This document shows positions 51,547 to 60,331 of a DNA stretch of 64,000 nucleotides, one piece after another. The first letter of the stretch is position 1, and every line of letters starts with the position of its first letter. Position numbers and translations under genes: made by a program. Origin of the DNA: Pelagimonas sp. (GTDB taxonomy: Bacteria; Pseudomonadota; Alphaproteobacteria; Rhodobacterales; Rhodobacteraceae); contig JAOARX010000035.1 of NCBI GenBank assembly GCA_025210345.1, positions 124,001-188,000 on the forward strand. The letters run 5' to 3'. The notes beneath the pieces were generated by a model. That model was not told the DNA's origin. It did not search any database and saw nothing but the letters and a program-made list of their open reading frames with translations.

Positions 51547-53454
51547 TCAGGAACGACCGCGGCCCGCAAAACGCGGCAGCATGGCACTGAAATCGCGGCC
51601 TTTGCCGTCTTCTTGCTCAACAAAGGTTTCATACAGTTCGGTCGCGGCCAGACCCAGCGGCGTGTCCGCATCCGCAGCCCCCGCGGCCTGTTGGGACAAG
51701 CGCAGGTCCTTAAGCATCAGTTCCGCCGCAAAGCCCGGCTGATAGTCATTGTCCGCAGGCGATTGCGGGCCAACACCCGGGGCAGGGCAGTAGGCATTCA
51801 TCGACCAGCTATAGCCCGAAGAGGTGCTGACCACGTCAAACATGGCTTCGCGCGATAGGCCCAGTTTGTCGGCCAGGGCAAAGGCTTCGCAGGTGCCGAC
51901 CATGGTGATGCCGAGGATCATGTTGTTACAGATCTTGGCGGCCTGGCCGTTGCCCGCTTCGCCACAGTGCACGGCCTTTTGACCCATGATGTCGAACAGC
52001 GGCATGGCCTTGTCCAAAGCTGTCTGCGTGCCACCGACCATAAAGGTCAGCGTGCCCCCTGCCGCACCCCCGATGCCCCCCGAGACCGGCGCATCAAGGA
52101 ACCCCAGCTCTGCCGCGCCACACAGTTCCGCGACCGCCCGGGCCGATGCTACATCCACCGTCGAACAATCCAGCAGCACAGCGCCTTTGGACATTGCAGG
52201 GATCACATCAGAGGCCACGGCGCGCAGGATCTCGCCGTTGGGTAGCATGGTGATCACCACATCGGCGTCTTTGGCGGCCTCAGCGGCGCTGTTGACCGAA
52301 GCCACGCCCTCGGCGGTGGTGCCGGCCACGTCGAAACCCGCGACCGCGTGGCCTTCTTTTGCCAGATTGGCGGCCATTGGCCCGCCCATGTTTCCAAGGC
52401 CGATAAACCCGATTTTCATGGCTCTCTCCCTAAAGCTGAGTGCGTTTTTCCCCAAGGGCAACAACATCTTGGAAATGTCGGCTGCTGGGACGTTTTCCAG
52501 ATCATGACGCCACTTGGGTGACCGATCCTTGTCGATAATGGCGGCGCGAATGCCCTCGATCATATCGCCGTGTTCCATAATGCGATAGCAAACGCGGTAT
52601 TCCAGTTCCAGAGCCTTGCGAATGTCACTTTGGCCCATGCGCAGGCGATGCAGCATTTCAATGGTCACAGCCATTGATAGGGGCGCGTTGCGGCCGATTG
52701 TTTTGAGGGATTTGACCGCAAAGTCGCTGTCGCTGTTGCGCAGGGCGTTGACCACGTCAATCAGCGCTTCGCCGCTGAACAGCGCGTCGATCTCGTCCTG
52801 GGTCTGCTTTAAGGGGCTTTCGGGCGCGGCGTGGACGGGCAGGGAGGTGATGTCGCCGGTTTCAACCAGCCGTGCTTTGAGCGCCTCCCATTCGGCCTCG
52901 GGGACGAAATGGTCGGCAAAGCCCGCGTGCACGGCATCGCCTGCCCCCATCCGGGCTGCGGTCAACCCAAGATATTCCCCCAAACGCCCCGGCGCTTTTG
53001 ACAAAAGGTAAGAGCCGCCGACATCCGGCACAAAACCAATGCTGCATTCTGGCATGGAAATCTGCGTGCTTTCGCCAACGATGCGATGCGCGCAATGCCC
53101 ACCAATGCCGACACCGCCCCCCATGACGAACCCGTTCAGGAATGCCACGACGGGCTTGGGGTATTCCGCTATTTTGGCGTTCATCCGGTACTCATCTGAC
53201 CAAAAGCGCCGTCCATAGTCGTAATCCTGCTCTTGAGCTGATCGATAGAGGTCGGCGATATCGCCCCCCGCGCAAAAGGCCCGGTCGCCCTCGGCATCCA
53301 GGACAATCAGATCAACTTCATCATCATGGCGCCAGGCATCCAGGGCCTTTTCGGTCTCAAGGCACATTTCGTAGCTGAGCGCATTCAGGGCCTTGGGACG
53401 GTTCAGAGTAATCCGACCTGCGCGGCCTTCTTTGCGGATGATGATCTCGGACAT
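51547..53454 (-). CDS. In-frame fusion: 3-hydroxyisobutyryl-CoA hydrolase / 3-hydroxyisobutyrate dehydrogenase
   Basis: One 635-residue frame covers two successive steps of valine breakdown. Residues 1-345 are an enoyl-CoA hydratase-fold hydrolase (AFCAGGDIADLY, FLNGFVMGGGVGIGGHC, MPECSIGFVPDVGGSY). Residues 346-635 are MmsB: MKIGFIGLGNMGGPMAANL (NAD site), DAPVSGGIGGAAGGTL and GNGQAAKICNNM with the catalytic Lys. These are normally separate genes. The second part keeps its own ATG (52419) with AGGGAGAG upstream, and one extra T in the TTT run at 52432-52434 would create a TAG stop right after the hydrolase, so a single-base loss (real or a sequencing error) explains the fusion. MmsB may still be made alone from 52419. 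Confidence 0.85.
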   Translation of the reverse strand: MSEIIIRKEGRAGRITLNRPKALNALSYEMCLETEKALDAWRHDDEVDLIVLDAEGDRAFCAGGDIADLYRSAQEQDYDYGRRFWSDEYRMNAKIAEYPKPVVAFLNGFVMGGGVGIGGHCAHRIVGESTQISMPECSIGFVPDVGGSYLLSKAPGRLGEYLGLTAARMGAGDAVHAGFADHFVPEAEWEALKARLVETGDITSLPVHAAPESPLKQTQDEIDALFSGEALIDVVNALRNSDSDFAVKSLKTIGRNAPLSMAVTIEMLHRLRMGQSDIRKALELEYRVCYRIMEHGDMIEGIRAAIIDKDRSPKWRHDLENVPAADISKMLLPLGKNALSFRERAMKIGFIGLGNMGGPMAANLAKEGHAVAGFDVAGTTAEGVASVNSAAEAAKDADVVITMLPNGEILRAVASDVIPAMSKGAVLLDCSTVDVASARAVAELCGAAELGFLDAPVSGGIGGAAGGTLTFMVGGTQTALDKAMPLFDIMGQKAVHCGEAGNGQAAKICNNMILGITMVGTCEAFALADKLGLSREAMFDVVSTSSGYSWSMNAYCPAPGVGPQSPADNDYQPGFAAELMLKDLRLSQQAAGAADADTPLGLAATELYETFVEQEDGKGRDFSAMLPRFAGRGRS

Positions 53455-53473
53455 GGGGGCTCCGGTGAGGCTG

Positions 53474-53525
53474 GGGAAAACTCCTTAACAAAGGAGTTTC
53501 CCAATTTTGTTCAACAAAATTTGGG
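53474..53525. repeat. Two overlapping, mutually exclusive hairpins inside the valine operon
   Basis: AAACTCCTT/AAGGAGTTT (extended by GGG/CCC) is followed by CCCAATTTTGTT/AACAAAATTTGGG. The CCC at 53500-53502 can belong to either hairpin. The pair fills the gap between the acyl-CoA dehydrogenase stop and the fusion gene start and may tune relative expression or mRNA stability. Confidence 0.5.
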
Positions 53526-53528
53526 GCG

Positions 53529-54665
53529 TCAGGCGGTGAGGCTGCGCGAGATGATCAGGCGCATGATCTCATTTGTGCCTTCGAGGATCTGGTGTACACG
53601 AAGGTCGCGCACGATCTTTTCGACACCGTAGTCCGCCAGATAGCCATAGCCACCGAACATCTGCAGACAGCCATTGGCCACGTCAAATGCGGTGTCCGTC
53701 ACCATCAGCTTGGCCATGGCTGCGAATTTGGTCGCATCGGGCGCGCCCTGGTCCACTTTCCAGGCCGCCTGCCGCAGGAAAATACGAGACGCCTGCATCT
53801 GGGTTTCATACTCGGCCATGCGGAACTGAAGCGCCTGGAATTGATTGATGGTTTCGCCAAAAGCCTTGCGTTCAGACATGTACTGCAACGTCAGGTCCAT
53901 GGCGTTCTGCGCGGCCCCCAGGGCACAGGCCGCGATGTTCAGGCGCCCGCCGTCCAGACCCGCCATCGCATAGGTAAACCCCTTGCCCTCTTCACCGATC
54001 AAATCCTGTGCGGGCACCTTGAGATCGTCAAACTGCACCTGCGCCGTGGGCGAGGATTTCCACCCCATTTTTTGCTCCAACGCGCCAAAGCTGAGACCTT
54101 CGGCCCCGTCTTCCACATAGACGGTCGACACGCCCTTTGGGCCATCTTCGCCGGTGCGGCACATCACGACATAGGCGTCGGAATAGCCCCCCCCCGAGAT
54201 GAACGCCTTGGTGCCGTTCAGAACATAGCCCTCGTTGGTTTTTTCGGCCTTGGTGCGCAGCGCCGCCGCATCCGAGCCCGACCCAGGTTCGGTCAGGCAG
54301 TAGGACAGCACGGTTTCCATGGTCAGGGCCTTAGGCAGCACGCGCGCCTTGAATTCGTCCGAACCAAAGGCGTCAATCATCTTGGCACACATATTGTGGA
54401 TCGACAGAAAGGCCGCGACCGAGGGGCAGGCCATGGACAAAGCTTCGAAAATCAGGGTCGCATCGGTGCGCGACAGGCCCGAGCCGCCGCTTTCCTCGGA
54501 AACATAAATGCCTCCAAGACCCAGCTCTGCCAGTTTGGGCCACAGGTCTTTGGGGATTGTGCTCTCAGATTCCCATTTCTGCGCGTTTGGGGCAATGTGC
54601 TCCTGGCCAAATGCGTAGGCCATATCAAAAATGGCGGTTTGTTCCTCGGTAAGTGCGAAATCCAT
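53529..54665 (-). CDS. Acyl-CoA dehydrogenase, probably isobutyryl-CoA dehydrogenase
   Basis: A 378-residue flavoprotein. FAD/substrate motifs CLTEPGSGSDAAAL and TKAFISGG, and the catalytic Glu in HQILEGTNEIMR, are present. Similarity in style to ACAD8 and the next gene (hydrolase/dehydrogenase of 3-hydroxyisobutyrate) point to oxidation of isobutyryl-CoA to methacrylyl-CoA. The hydratase for the intermediate step is not in the window. A CTTTGC-N6-GCAAAG element lies about 90 bp upstream and resembles that before mmsA. Confidence 0.88.
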   Translation of the reverse strand: MDFALTEEQTAIFDMAYAFGQEHIAPNAQKWESESTIPKDLWPKLAELGLGGIYVSEESGGSGLSRTDATLIFEALSMACPSVAAFLSIHNMCAKMIDAFGSDEFKARVLPKALTMETVLSYCLTEPGSGSDAAALRTKAEKTNEGYVLNGTKAFISGGGYSDAYVVMCRTGEDGPKGVSTVYVEDGAEGLSFGALEQKMGWKSSPTAQVQFDDLKVPAQDLIGEEGKGFTYAMAGLDGGRLNIAACALGAAQNAMDLTLQYMSERKAFGETINQFQALQFRMAEYETQMQASRIFLRQAAWKVDQGAPDATKFAAMAKLMVTDTAFDVANGCLQMFGGYGYLADYGVEKIVRDLRVHQILEGTNEIMRLIISRSLTA

Positions 54666-54754
54666 CGGATGCCCCTCCCTGGCTATGAAATGAACGTTTG
54701 TTCAGATTGTGCCGGATCAAGATAAGTTAGGCAAGCGGCCCGACCGCAAAGTGG

Positions 54755-54772
54755 CTTTGCGAATATGCAAAG
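54755..54772. promoter_or_regulatory. TTGC-N6-GCAA element upstream of the acyl-CoA dehydrogenase
   Basis: CTTTGCGAATATGCAAAG is a 6-bp-armed inverted repeat around GAATAT. The core TTGC-N6-GCAA also occurs before mmsA (59709-59722). TTTGCAAA-type half-sites are known for short-chain acyl-CoA regulators such as PccR of Rhodobacter. Confidence 0.45.
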
Positions 54773-54826
54773 CGCATGCGCTAAAATCGAACTTCAACTT
54801 GCGAAAAACGCTGAATGTTCGCGCTA

Positions 54827-55960
54827 TCAGCCCGCGGTGCTGCGGTTTAGCTCGGCCTCGACCTTTTTCAAGAGCTGGGCGTTGTCAAACTTGGCCTCGG
54901 CGGTGGCGCGTGCAGCGCGGGTCATGGCGCTGCGATCAGGCATGTTCAACACCTGCGCAATACAATCGGCAAAGCCCGCTTCGTTCCATTCGTCCACCAG
55001 CAGACCGTTCACCCCATCTTCGACCGCCTCAGGGATGCCCGCGTGTCGGGTGGAGATGGTGATGCAACCGCAGGCCAGGGCCTCTTGGATGGCGGTGGGC
55101 AGCCCTTCGGTGTTGCCATTGCGCGCGGTGATCGAGTGTTGAAGAAAGACCTCGGTACGCTCAAGATGTCGACGTACGTCATCATGGGGCAGGGCGCCGG
55201 TAAATGTGACCTGATCCGCGACGCCGAACCGATCGGCCAGCGCCTTGCAGCTGTCCAAAAGGGGACCATCGCCGATAAAGGTCAGATGTGCATCCCGCGC
55301 CTGGGCGGCCTTGGCAAAGGCGCGCAGGGTGACCTGGGGGGCTTTCTTTTCCACCATGCGGCCCACGGCCAAAAAGCTGCCCGGTGTTTTTTGTGCCGGC
55401 TGAAACAGGCGTACATTCACCCCTGACGGCACCACATGGGCATTGTCATGGTGAATGCCGTGTTTGGCCAGATTGTCCAACAAGAACTGGCTGACCGAAA
55501 ACATCCCCGTCAGGCGCGGCATCATCAGACGGTAACTGCGCACCCGCTGCGCCGAGGTCAGCGCAGCAGAGGCATCGGTGCCCCGCCAATAGGTATAGAC
55601 TGGAATGCCCAGATCATTGCCCAGCTTGGCCATGACCAGCGCCTGCGTACCGAACTCAGCCAGGATCACCTGCACCTGATGGACTTTCAAAAACCGGATC
55701 AAGGCCTGGCGATTGTCACCATAGGGCAGCCGCGATGTGCCGTGGCGCGCCGCGCCCCACAGCGCGGCAAAGGGGGCCAGAAGCCTGTCTTTGACGCTTA
55801 ATTGGCTTCGTCTGATGAAGAGCGGTTTATGCAGGGGGTCCTGTCCATTGTGACGCCCGCAAACCACCACCGTATCGCCATCGAACATGTGTTCGATGTG
55901 GCGGTTGATAAAGGTCTCTCCCATGACAAAATAGTCAGAGGTCACAATGGCAGTTTTCAT
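54827..55960 (-). CDS. GT4-family glycosyltransferase
   Basis: A 377-residue GT-B glycosyltransferase. The nucleotide-sugar domain is clear: FLAVGRMVEKKAPQ, LTFIGDGPLLDSC, and EGLPTAIQEALACG with the E-x7-E pair near residue 290. The N-terminal domain carries ILAEFGTQALVMA and YTYWRGTDAS, as in colanic-acid or exopolysaccharide mannosyl/galactosyl transferases. The acceptor is unknown and no other polysaccharide gene is adjacent. It lies 74 bp downstream of the YbdK-like gene on the same strand. Confidence 0.88.
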   Translation of the reverse strand: MKTAIVTSDYFVMGETFINRHIEHMFDGDTVVVCGRHNGQDPLHKPLFIRRSQLSVKDRLLAPFAALWGAARHGTSRLPYGDNRQALIRFLKVHQVQVILAEFGTQALVMAKLGNDLGIPVYTYWRGTDASAALTSAQRVRSYRLMMPRLTGMFSVSQFLLDNLAKHGIHHDNAHVVPSGVNVRLFQPAQKTPGSFLAVGRMVEKKAPQVTLRAFAKAAQARDAHLTFIGDGPLLDSCKALADRFGVADQVTFTGALPHDDVRRHLERTEVFLQHSITARNGNTEGLPTAIQEALACGCITISTRHAGIPEAVEDGVNGLLVDEWNEAGFADCIAQVLNMPDRSAMTRAARATAEAKFDNAQLLKKVEAELNRSTAG

Positions 55961-56034
55961 GAAAGATCCGATCCTATGCGCGGCTTTGCCATACCCGCTG
56001 CGCGGCAGGCTGCCAAGATAAGAGTGCCCCAGTC

Positions 56035-57171
56035 TTACAGATCCGCGTGGAATTCTTCGATCAGGTGATCAATCACGGCCTTGTTCTGGGCAGCGGGATC
56101 TGCCCCTGCGGCTTCGGCCTGCGCGCGCACGACCCTCTGCCGGACCGAAGAGTTGCCCACCTGGGCGATTTCGGGGGCGCGGGTGATTTCATCCACACAG
56201 CCAAGGGCTTGGGCGTCTTCCAACAGCAATTCGCGCAGCTCTTCCATCAGCTCGGGAAAGGGCACGATCTCGGCGCGGCCAAAATCGATCAAACCTTCGC
56301 TTACTCCGTACCGCTGCGCGCGCCAGCGGTTTTCCTCAAGCAGAAAGCGATCATAGATCCGCCAGCGCTGATTACGCACACGCAACCGCCACAACATGCG
56401 CAGCAGGCATTGGTTCAGCGCGGCCAGCGTCAGCGTGTCTTCCAGTCGGGGTTGCACATCCATGATGCGGGTTTCCAGCGTTGGAAAGCGCGACGAGGGG
56501 CGCAGATCCCACCAGATGCGGCTGCTGTCTTCGATCACCTCCAGATCGACAAGTACCTGAACCGAGCGCTCATAATCCTGCCAACTATCAAACTGTGGCG
56601 GCAGGCCCGTGCGCGGCAGGTTGTCAAAAACGGAAATGCGATAGCTGCCCATTTCGGTGTCGCGCCCCTCCCAGAAAGGCGAGGAGGTCGACAGCGCCAG
56701 GAGATGCGGCAGGAAATAGGACAGTTGCCGCATGAGATCGGCGCGCATCGGATCATCCGCCAATTCGACATGCACATGCATTCCACAGATCAGCATCCGG
56801 TGCACCACTCCCCCCAAATCCCGGCTGAGCGCGTTATAGCGGTCCCTGTCCGTGTGGTGCTGGGTGGTCCAATCCGCGTTCGGATGGCACGAGGCCGCAA
56901 TGGGCATCAGGCCAAACCGCTGCGCCTGTGCCGATACCGTCGCACGCAGGTGGCGCAGCTCGTCGCGCGCCTGGGCGATGTTGGCACAGGGTTGGGTGCC
57001 GATCTCGATCTGACATTGCAGGAACTCCGGGCTGACCTGGCCCTGTAGCTCATGGATACAGGCCTGCATCAAACCCTCGGGCGCGGCCGCAAGTGCGCCG
57101 GTGTCCGGGTCAACCAAGAGGTACTCTTCTTCGATGCCCAATGTGAACTTTGGCGGTTGCCCTATAGCCAT
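56035..57171 (-). CDS. YbdK-type carboxylate-amine ligase (GCS2 family)
   Basis: A 378-residue ATP-grasp-like ligase of the glutamate-cysteine ligase 2 family. [13 protein letters not shown] at residues 10-22 supplies the metal-binding Glu triplet, [10 protein letters not shown] the substrate-binding His pair, and [13 protein letters not shown] the later active-site strand. YbdK has weak gamma-glutamylcysteine ligase activity in E. coli; the natural reaction here is unknown. Confidence 0.9.
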   Translation of the reverse strand: MAIGQPPKFTLGIEEEYLLVDPDTGALAAAPEGLMQACIHELQGQVSPEFLQCQIEIGTQPCANIAQARDELRHLRATVSAQAQRFGLMPIAASCHPNADWTTQHHTDRDRYNALSRDLGGVVHRMLICGMHVHVELADDPMRADLMRQLSYFLPHLLALSTSSPFWEGRDTEMGSYRISVFDNLPRTGLPPQFDSWQDYERSVQVLVDLEVIEDSSRIWWDLRPSSRFPTLETRIMDVQPRLEDTLTLAALNQCLLRMLWRLRVRNQRWRIYDRFLLEENRWRAQRYGVSEGLIDFGRAEIVPFPELMEELRELLLEDAQALGCVDEITRAPEIAQVGNSSVRQRVVRAQAEAAGADPAAQNKAVIDHLIEEFHADL

Positions 57172-57270
57172 GTCGGTCCCTCCTGCAGATGAGTTTAAAA
57201 CGCTTCGCGCAAAGTGGGAACCAGTTTCGGCCCCGTGATGCCGGGCAAAACCTCAACAGCCTCTATAGGG

Positions 57271-57780
57271 TTATGCAGGAGAGGGCGGAGCGGAACTGTC
57301 ATTCCCAGATGCTGTCGTCGGGCCCGTTGATGCATCGAGGTGTTTCTCGATCATCTCCATCACCCAGCCGGGATCAACACCCGCCAGCGCTGACGCTTCA
57401 TCCATGGTTTGGGCAATATGCGGTGAGCTTGAATTTCGGCTGTCGACGATCTGTTGAAACATGCGGGCCACGCCAAAGATGGTTTCGTCTGGCGCCACGA
57501 GAATGTCGTTTGCATTGATGACGCCGTCCCCCAGATGCCGCCAGACGCGGCCCAGCATGTTGCTAAGGTCCTGAACCCCCCCATCGAATCCTGTAACCTG
57601 ACTCAGATCGCAGACCACTTTAGCATCGATCGGGGGTGTGCCGTCTTGGGACAGTGCGTCCTTGAGCGCATGGGCTTCGCAGATCAGATCATACAGCGCA
57701 TCCGTTACAATGGTGCCGTACAGGCGGATCAGTGTCAGGTTGTGTTCGGAGATGTGGTGGATTTTGTAGTCGAAAGACAC
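57271..57780 (-). CDS. Small STAS-like protein, paralogue-like to 59753-60190
   Basis: About 169 residues, with no family I can name firmly. The pattern HNLTLIRLYGTIVTDALYDLI ... VVCDLSQVTGF ... DILVAPDETIFGVARMFQQIV is a strand-helix layout like SpoIIAA/STAS domains, and it aligns with the protein on the other side of mmsA. GTG 57780 with GAGG upstream is my preferred start, because homology begins there; ATG 57879 or 57903 would add 33-41 less typical residues. A Ser/Thr/Pro-rich tail closes the protein. It follows mmsA's terminator. Confidence 0.5.
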   Translation of the reverse strand: MSFDYKIHHISEHNLTLIRLYGTIVTDALYDLICEAHALKDALSQDGTPPIDAKVVCDLSQVTGFDGGVQDLSNMLGRVWRHLGDGVINANDILVAPDETIFGVARMFQQIVDSRNSSSPHIAQTMDEASALAGVDPGWVMEMIEKHLDASTGPTTASGNDSSAPPSPA

Positions 57781-58059
57781 CCGGGCCTCATAGTTGTTAC
57801 AATCGACACCCTCTGACGAGCGGGTCGATAGCGGTTCGAAAACTGAGAATACAACAACCCTACCAATGAGATACCGCATGAGTTGCTCATGTCGGCGGCC
57901 CATGCTGTTGCCGCACGAAAGCCGTGCGGCACCCCAGCTTGTAAAGCTTATGTAGATCGCCATCCATTGGCAAAGCAATTGGGTGTGTCTGGAGTAAAAG
58001 CAACTTTAAGGTGTATGTTTGCGGCAAAATAACAACAGTGAACCCTATGGGAATTCAAA

Positions 58060-58091
58060 GAAAAACGCGCCCGAACAGGTGTCGGGCGCGT
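58060..58091 (-). terminator. Terminator of mmsA
   Basis: ACGCGCCCGA and TCGGGCGCGT form a 10-bp stem with a 7-nt loop, 41 bp after the mmsA stop; on the minus strand TTTTTCTTT follows, as expected for Rho-independent termination. Confidence 0.85.
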
Positions 58092-58131
58092 CATGTGGTC
58101 TTGGCTTGCGGGCAATGCCCGCAGGTGGTCG

Positions 58132-59631
58132 TTAGTCCAGCTCTTTAAAGTTGAACGCGGCGCCGTCCTTGATGCCCGAGAACCAACGCGAGGTCACGGT
58201 TTTGGTGCGGGTGTAGAAACGGAAGGCGTCGGGACCGTATTGGTTCAGGTCGCCAAAGCCCGACTTTTTCCAGCCGCCAAAGGTGTGATAGCTCAGCGGA
58301 ACCGGGATCGGGAAGTTGATACCAACCATACCCACATTCACCCGGTGCGCATAGTCGCGCGCGGTGTCGCCATCAGCCGTAAAGATCGCGGTGCCGTTGC
58401 CATAGTCATTCGTCATGACCAGATCCAGCGCCTGGTCATAATTATCCACACGCACCTGGCTCAGAACCGGGCCAAAGATCTCTTCTTTGTAGATGTCCAT
58501 GTCAGGTGTGACATTGTCAAAGTAGGACGGGCCGACAAAGTTGCCGTTCTCATAGCCCTGCAGGCTAAAGTCACGGCCATCCACCAGCAGGCTTGCACCC
58601 TGTTCGACACCCGACGTCACCAGACCGTTGATGCGTTCCTTGGCGGCGGCGGTGATCACCGGGCCATAGTCCACATCGTCACCGGCAGTGTAGGGGCCAA
58701 CCTTGAGGGCTTCGACCTTGGGCACCAGACGTTCGACCAGTGCTTCGGCGGTTTCTTTGCCAACCGGAACCGCAACCGAGATCGCCATGCAGCGTTCGCC
58801 CGCAGCACCAAAGCCCGCACCCACCAGCGCGTCAGCGGCCTTGTCCATATCCGCGTCGGGCATGATGACCATGTGGTTCTTGGCGCCACCAAAGCACTGT
58901 GCGCGCTTACCATTGGCGGCGGCACGGCTGTAGATGTATTGCGCGATCGGGGTCGAGCCCACAAAGCCCACACCCATGATGGTTTCATTGTCCAAAATGG
59001 TGTCCACGGCTTCTTTGTCGCCGTTCACCACCTGCAGAACGCCATCGGGCAGACCCGCTGCTTGGATCAGTTCGGCCAGACGCAGCGCGGTCGAGGGCAC
59101 GCGCTCGGACGGCTTGAGGATCATGGCGTTGCCCGCAGACAGGGCTGGGCCCATTTTCCACAGCGGGATCATCGCCGGGAAGTTGAACGGCGTGATGCCG
59201 GCCACAACACCCAGCGGCTGGCGCATGGATTGCAGGTCGATGCCGGGGCCGCCTGCGTCGGTGAACTCACCCTTGAGCATATGCGGCGCGCCCATGCAGA
59301 ATTCGATCACTTCCAGGCCACGCTGAACGTCACCACGGCCATCGGGCAGGGTCTTGCCGTGCTCACGCGAGACCAGCTCGGCCAGCTCGTCCATGTTCTC
59401 GTTGATCAGCTGACCAAACTTCATCATGACGCGCGCGCGACGCTGCGGGTTGGTCGCGGCCCAGATTTTCTGCGCTTCGGCGGCGCGGGCGATGGCGTCG
59501 TTCATCTCTTCGACCGTGGCCAGCGGCACCTTGGCGATCACTTCGCCGGTTGCCGGGTTGAACACGTCTTGGAAACGACCTGACGTGCCTTTGACACGCT
59601 TGCCGTCAATAAAGTGCCAGAGCTCTTCCAT
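58132..59631 (-). CDS. mmsA: Methylmalonate-semialdehyde dehydrogenase (CoA-acylating)
   Basis: A 499-residue aldehyde dehydrogenase that turns methylmalonate semialdehyde into propionyl-CoA, the last step of valine degradation. The N-terminal HFIDGKRVKGTSGRFQDVFNPATGEV, the ITPFNFPAMIPLWKMGPAL block and the catalytic Cys in GERCMAIS (about residue 285) are those of MmsA. It acts after the MmsB half of the 51547 gene but is 4.7 kb away. TTGCA-N4-TGCAA repeats lie upstream. It ends in a strong terminator. Confidence 0.95.
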   Translation of the reverse strand: MEELWHFIDGKRVKGTSGRFQDVFNPATGEVIAKVPLATVEEMNDAIARAAEAQKIWAATNPQRRARVMMKFGQLINENMDELAELVSREHGKTLPDGRGDVQRGLEVIEFCMGAPHMLKGEFTDAGGPGIDLQSMRQPLGVVAGITPFNFPAMIPLWKMGPALSAGNAMILKPSERVPSTALRLAELIQAAGLPDGVLQVVNGDKEAVDTILDNETIMGVGFVGSTPIAQYIYSRAAANGKRAQCFGGAKNHMVIMPDADMDKAADALVGAGFGAAGERCMAISVAVPVGKETAEALVERLVPKVEALKVGPYTAGDDVDYGPVITAAAKERINGLVTSGVEQGASLLVDGRDFSLQGYENGNFVGPSYFDNVTPDMDIYKEEIFGPVLSQVRVDNYDQALDLVMTNDYGNGTAIFTADGDTARDYAHRVNVGMVGINFPIPVPLSYHTFGGWKKSGFGDLNQYGPDAFRFYTRTKTVTSRWFSGIKDGAAFNFKELD

Positions 59632-59666
59632 GAGATTCCTCCTTTTCCGTTGGCGGCAGGTTATTA

Positions 59667-59722
59667 TTGCAAAAATGCTCTGAAAAGGCGTAATTGGGCA
59701 AAGGGATTTTGCAAAAATGCAA
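59667..59722. promoter_or_regulatory. Two direct copies of TTGCAAAAATGC upstream of mmsA
   Basis: TTGCAAAAATGC occurs at 59667-59678 and 59709-59720, exactly 42 bp apart (four helical turns). The second extends to TTGCAAAAATGCAA, a TTGCA-N4-TGCAA inverted repeat that also fits TTGC-N6-GCAA, as before the acyl-CoA dehydrogenase. Position 36-91 bp before the mmsA start suits an activator or repressor. Confidence 0.5.
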
Positions 59723-59752
59723 GGCGGCCGTGGGTCTTGAGTTCAGGAGAGA

Positions 59753-60190
59753 TCAGTCAATGGTGACATGCGCACGGTTCAGGCAGTGGCGGACCACCTC
59801 GGGTGGGGTGTGCACATGCTCACAGGCGGTTGTGAAATCGCGCGTCACCCAGGTTGGCTGGGTTTCGGGATCAAACACGCATTGTTCGATCAATCGGGCA
59901 ATGCCAAAGGGAAAATTCTCGGGGGCAAAGAACACGCGGCTTTTGCGGGCAACCGCGAATGCCCCGGATCGTGCGAACTCGGTCGCCAGCACCCTGGATC
60001 GCGAAAAGTCGATGTCGGTGGCGCGAAGGCGGGAGAAATCCCAAAAGGCATGGCTGTCCACGGGATCAAATTCAGAGAGATTTTTCAAAGACCAATTGAG
60101 CGCGCCCAGAATATGCACCAGATCGCAGCGGTCGATCATGATGACCGTCGTCAGGGCGTAATCCGCATGATTTTGGAACGAAATCGGCAT
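59753..60190 (-). CDS. Small STAS-like protein, paralogue-like to 57271-57780
   Basis: About 145 residues, unrecognised. ALTTVIMIDRCDLVHILGALNWSL ... AFWDFSRLRATDIDF ... SRVFFAPENFPFGIARLIEQCV matches the strand-helix order of the 57271 protein, including the (D/W)(L/F)S and FGIAR / FGVAR steps. No membrane segment or known catalytic motif. ATG 60190 is preferred over 60259. It is divergent from the LysR gene at 60332 and lies 120 bp upstream of mmsA on the same strand, so it may be in its regulatory path (inference). Confidence 0.55.
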   Translation of the reverse strand: MPISFQNHADYALTTVIMIDRCDLVHILGALNWSLKNLSEFDPVDSHAFWDFSRLRATDIDFSRSRVLATEFARSGAFAVARKSRVFFAPENFPFGIARLIEQCVFDPETQPTWVTRDFTTACEHVHTPPEVVRHCLNRAHVTID

Positions 60191-60331
60191 AGGTAGCAAG
60201 GACCCCCCGCAGGGCGCATAAGATGAAAATAGTATACACGTTTTTGGCCAATTTGCCAATTTGGCCCCGGGGCCCTGCCACGCAGCATGCCGCGCGCCGC
60301 ACGCATGCCGCGGATTCAGGGAGAGGTTCGC

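Noticed and set aside
58093-59583. 496-residue plus-strand frame opposite mmsA
   Set aside because: Mirror frame of a clear dehydrogenase; composition biased to His, Arg and Gly with no recognisable motif.
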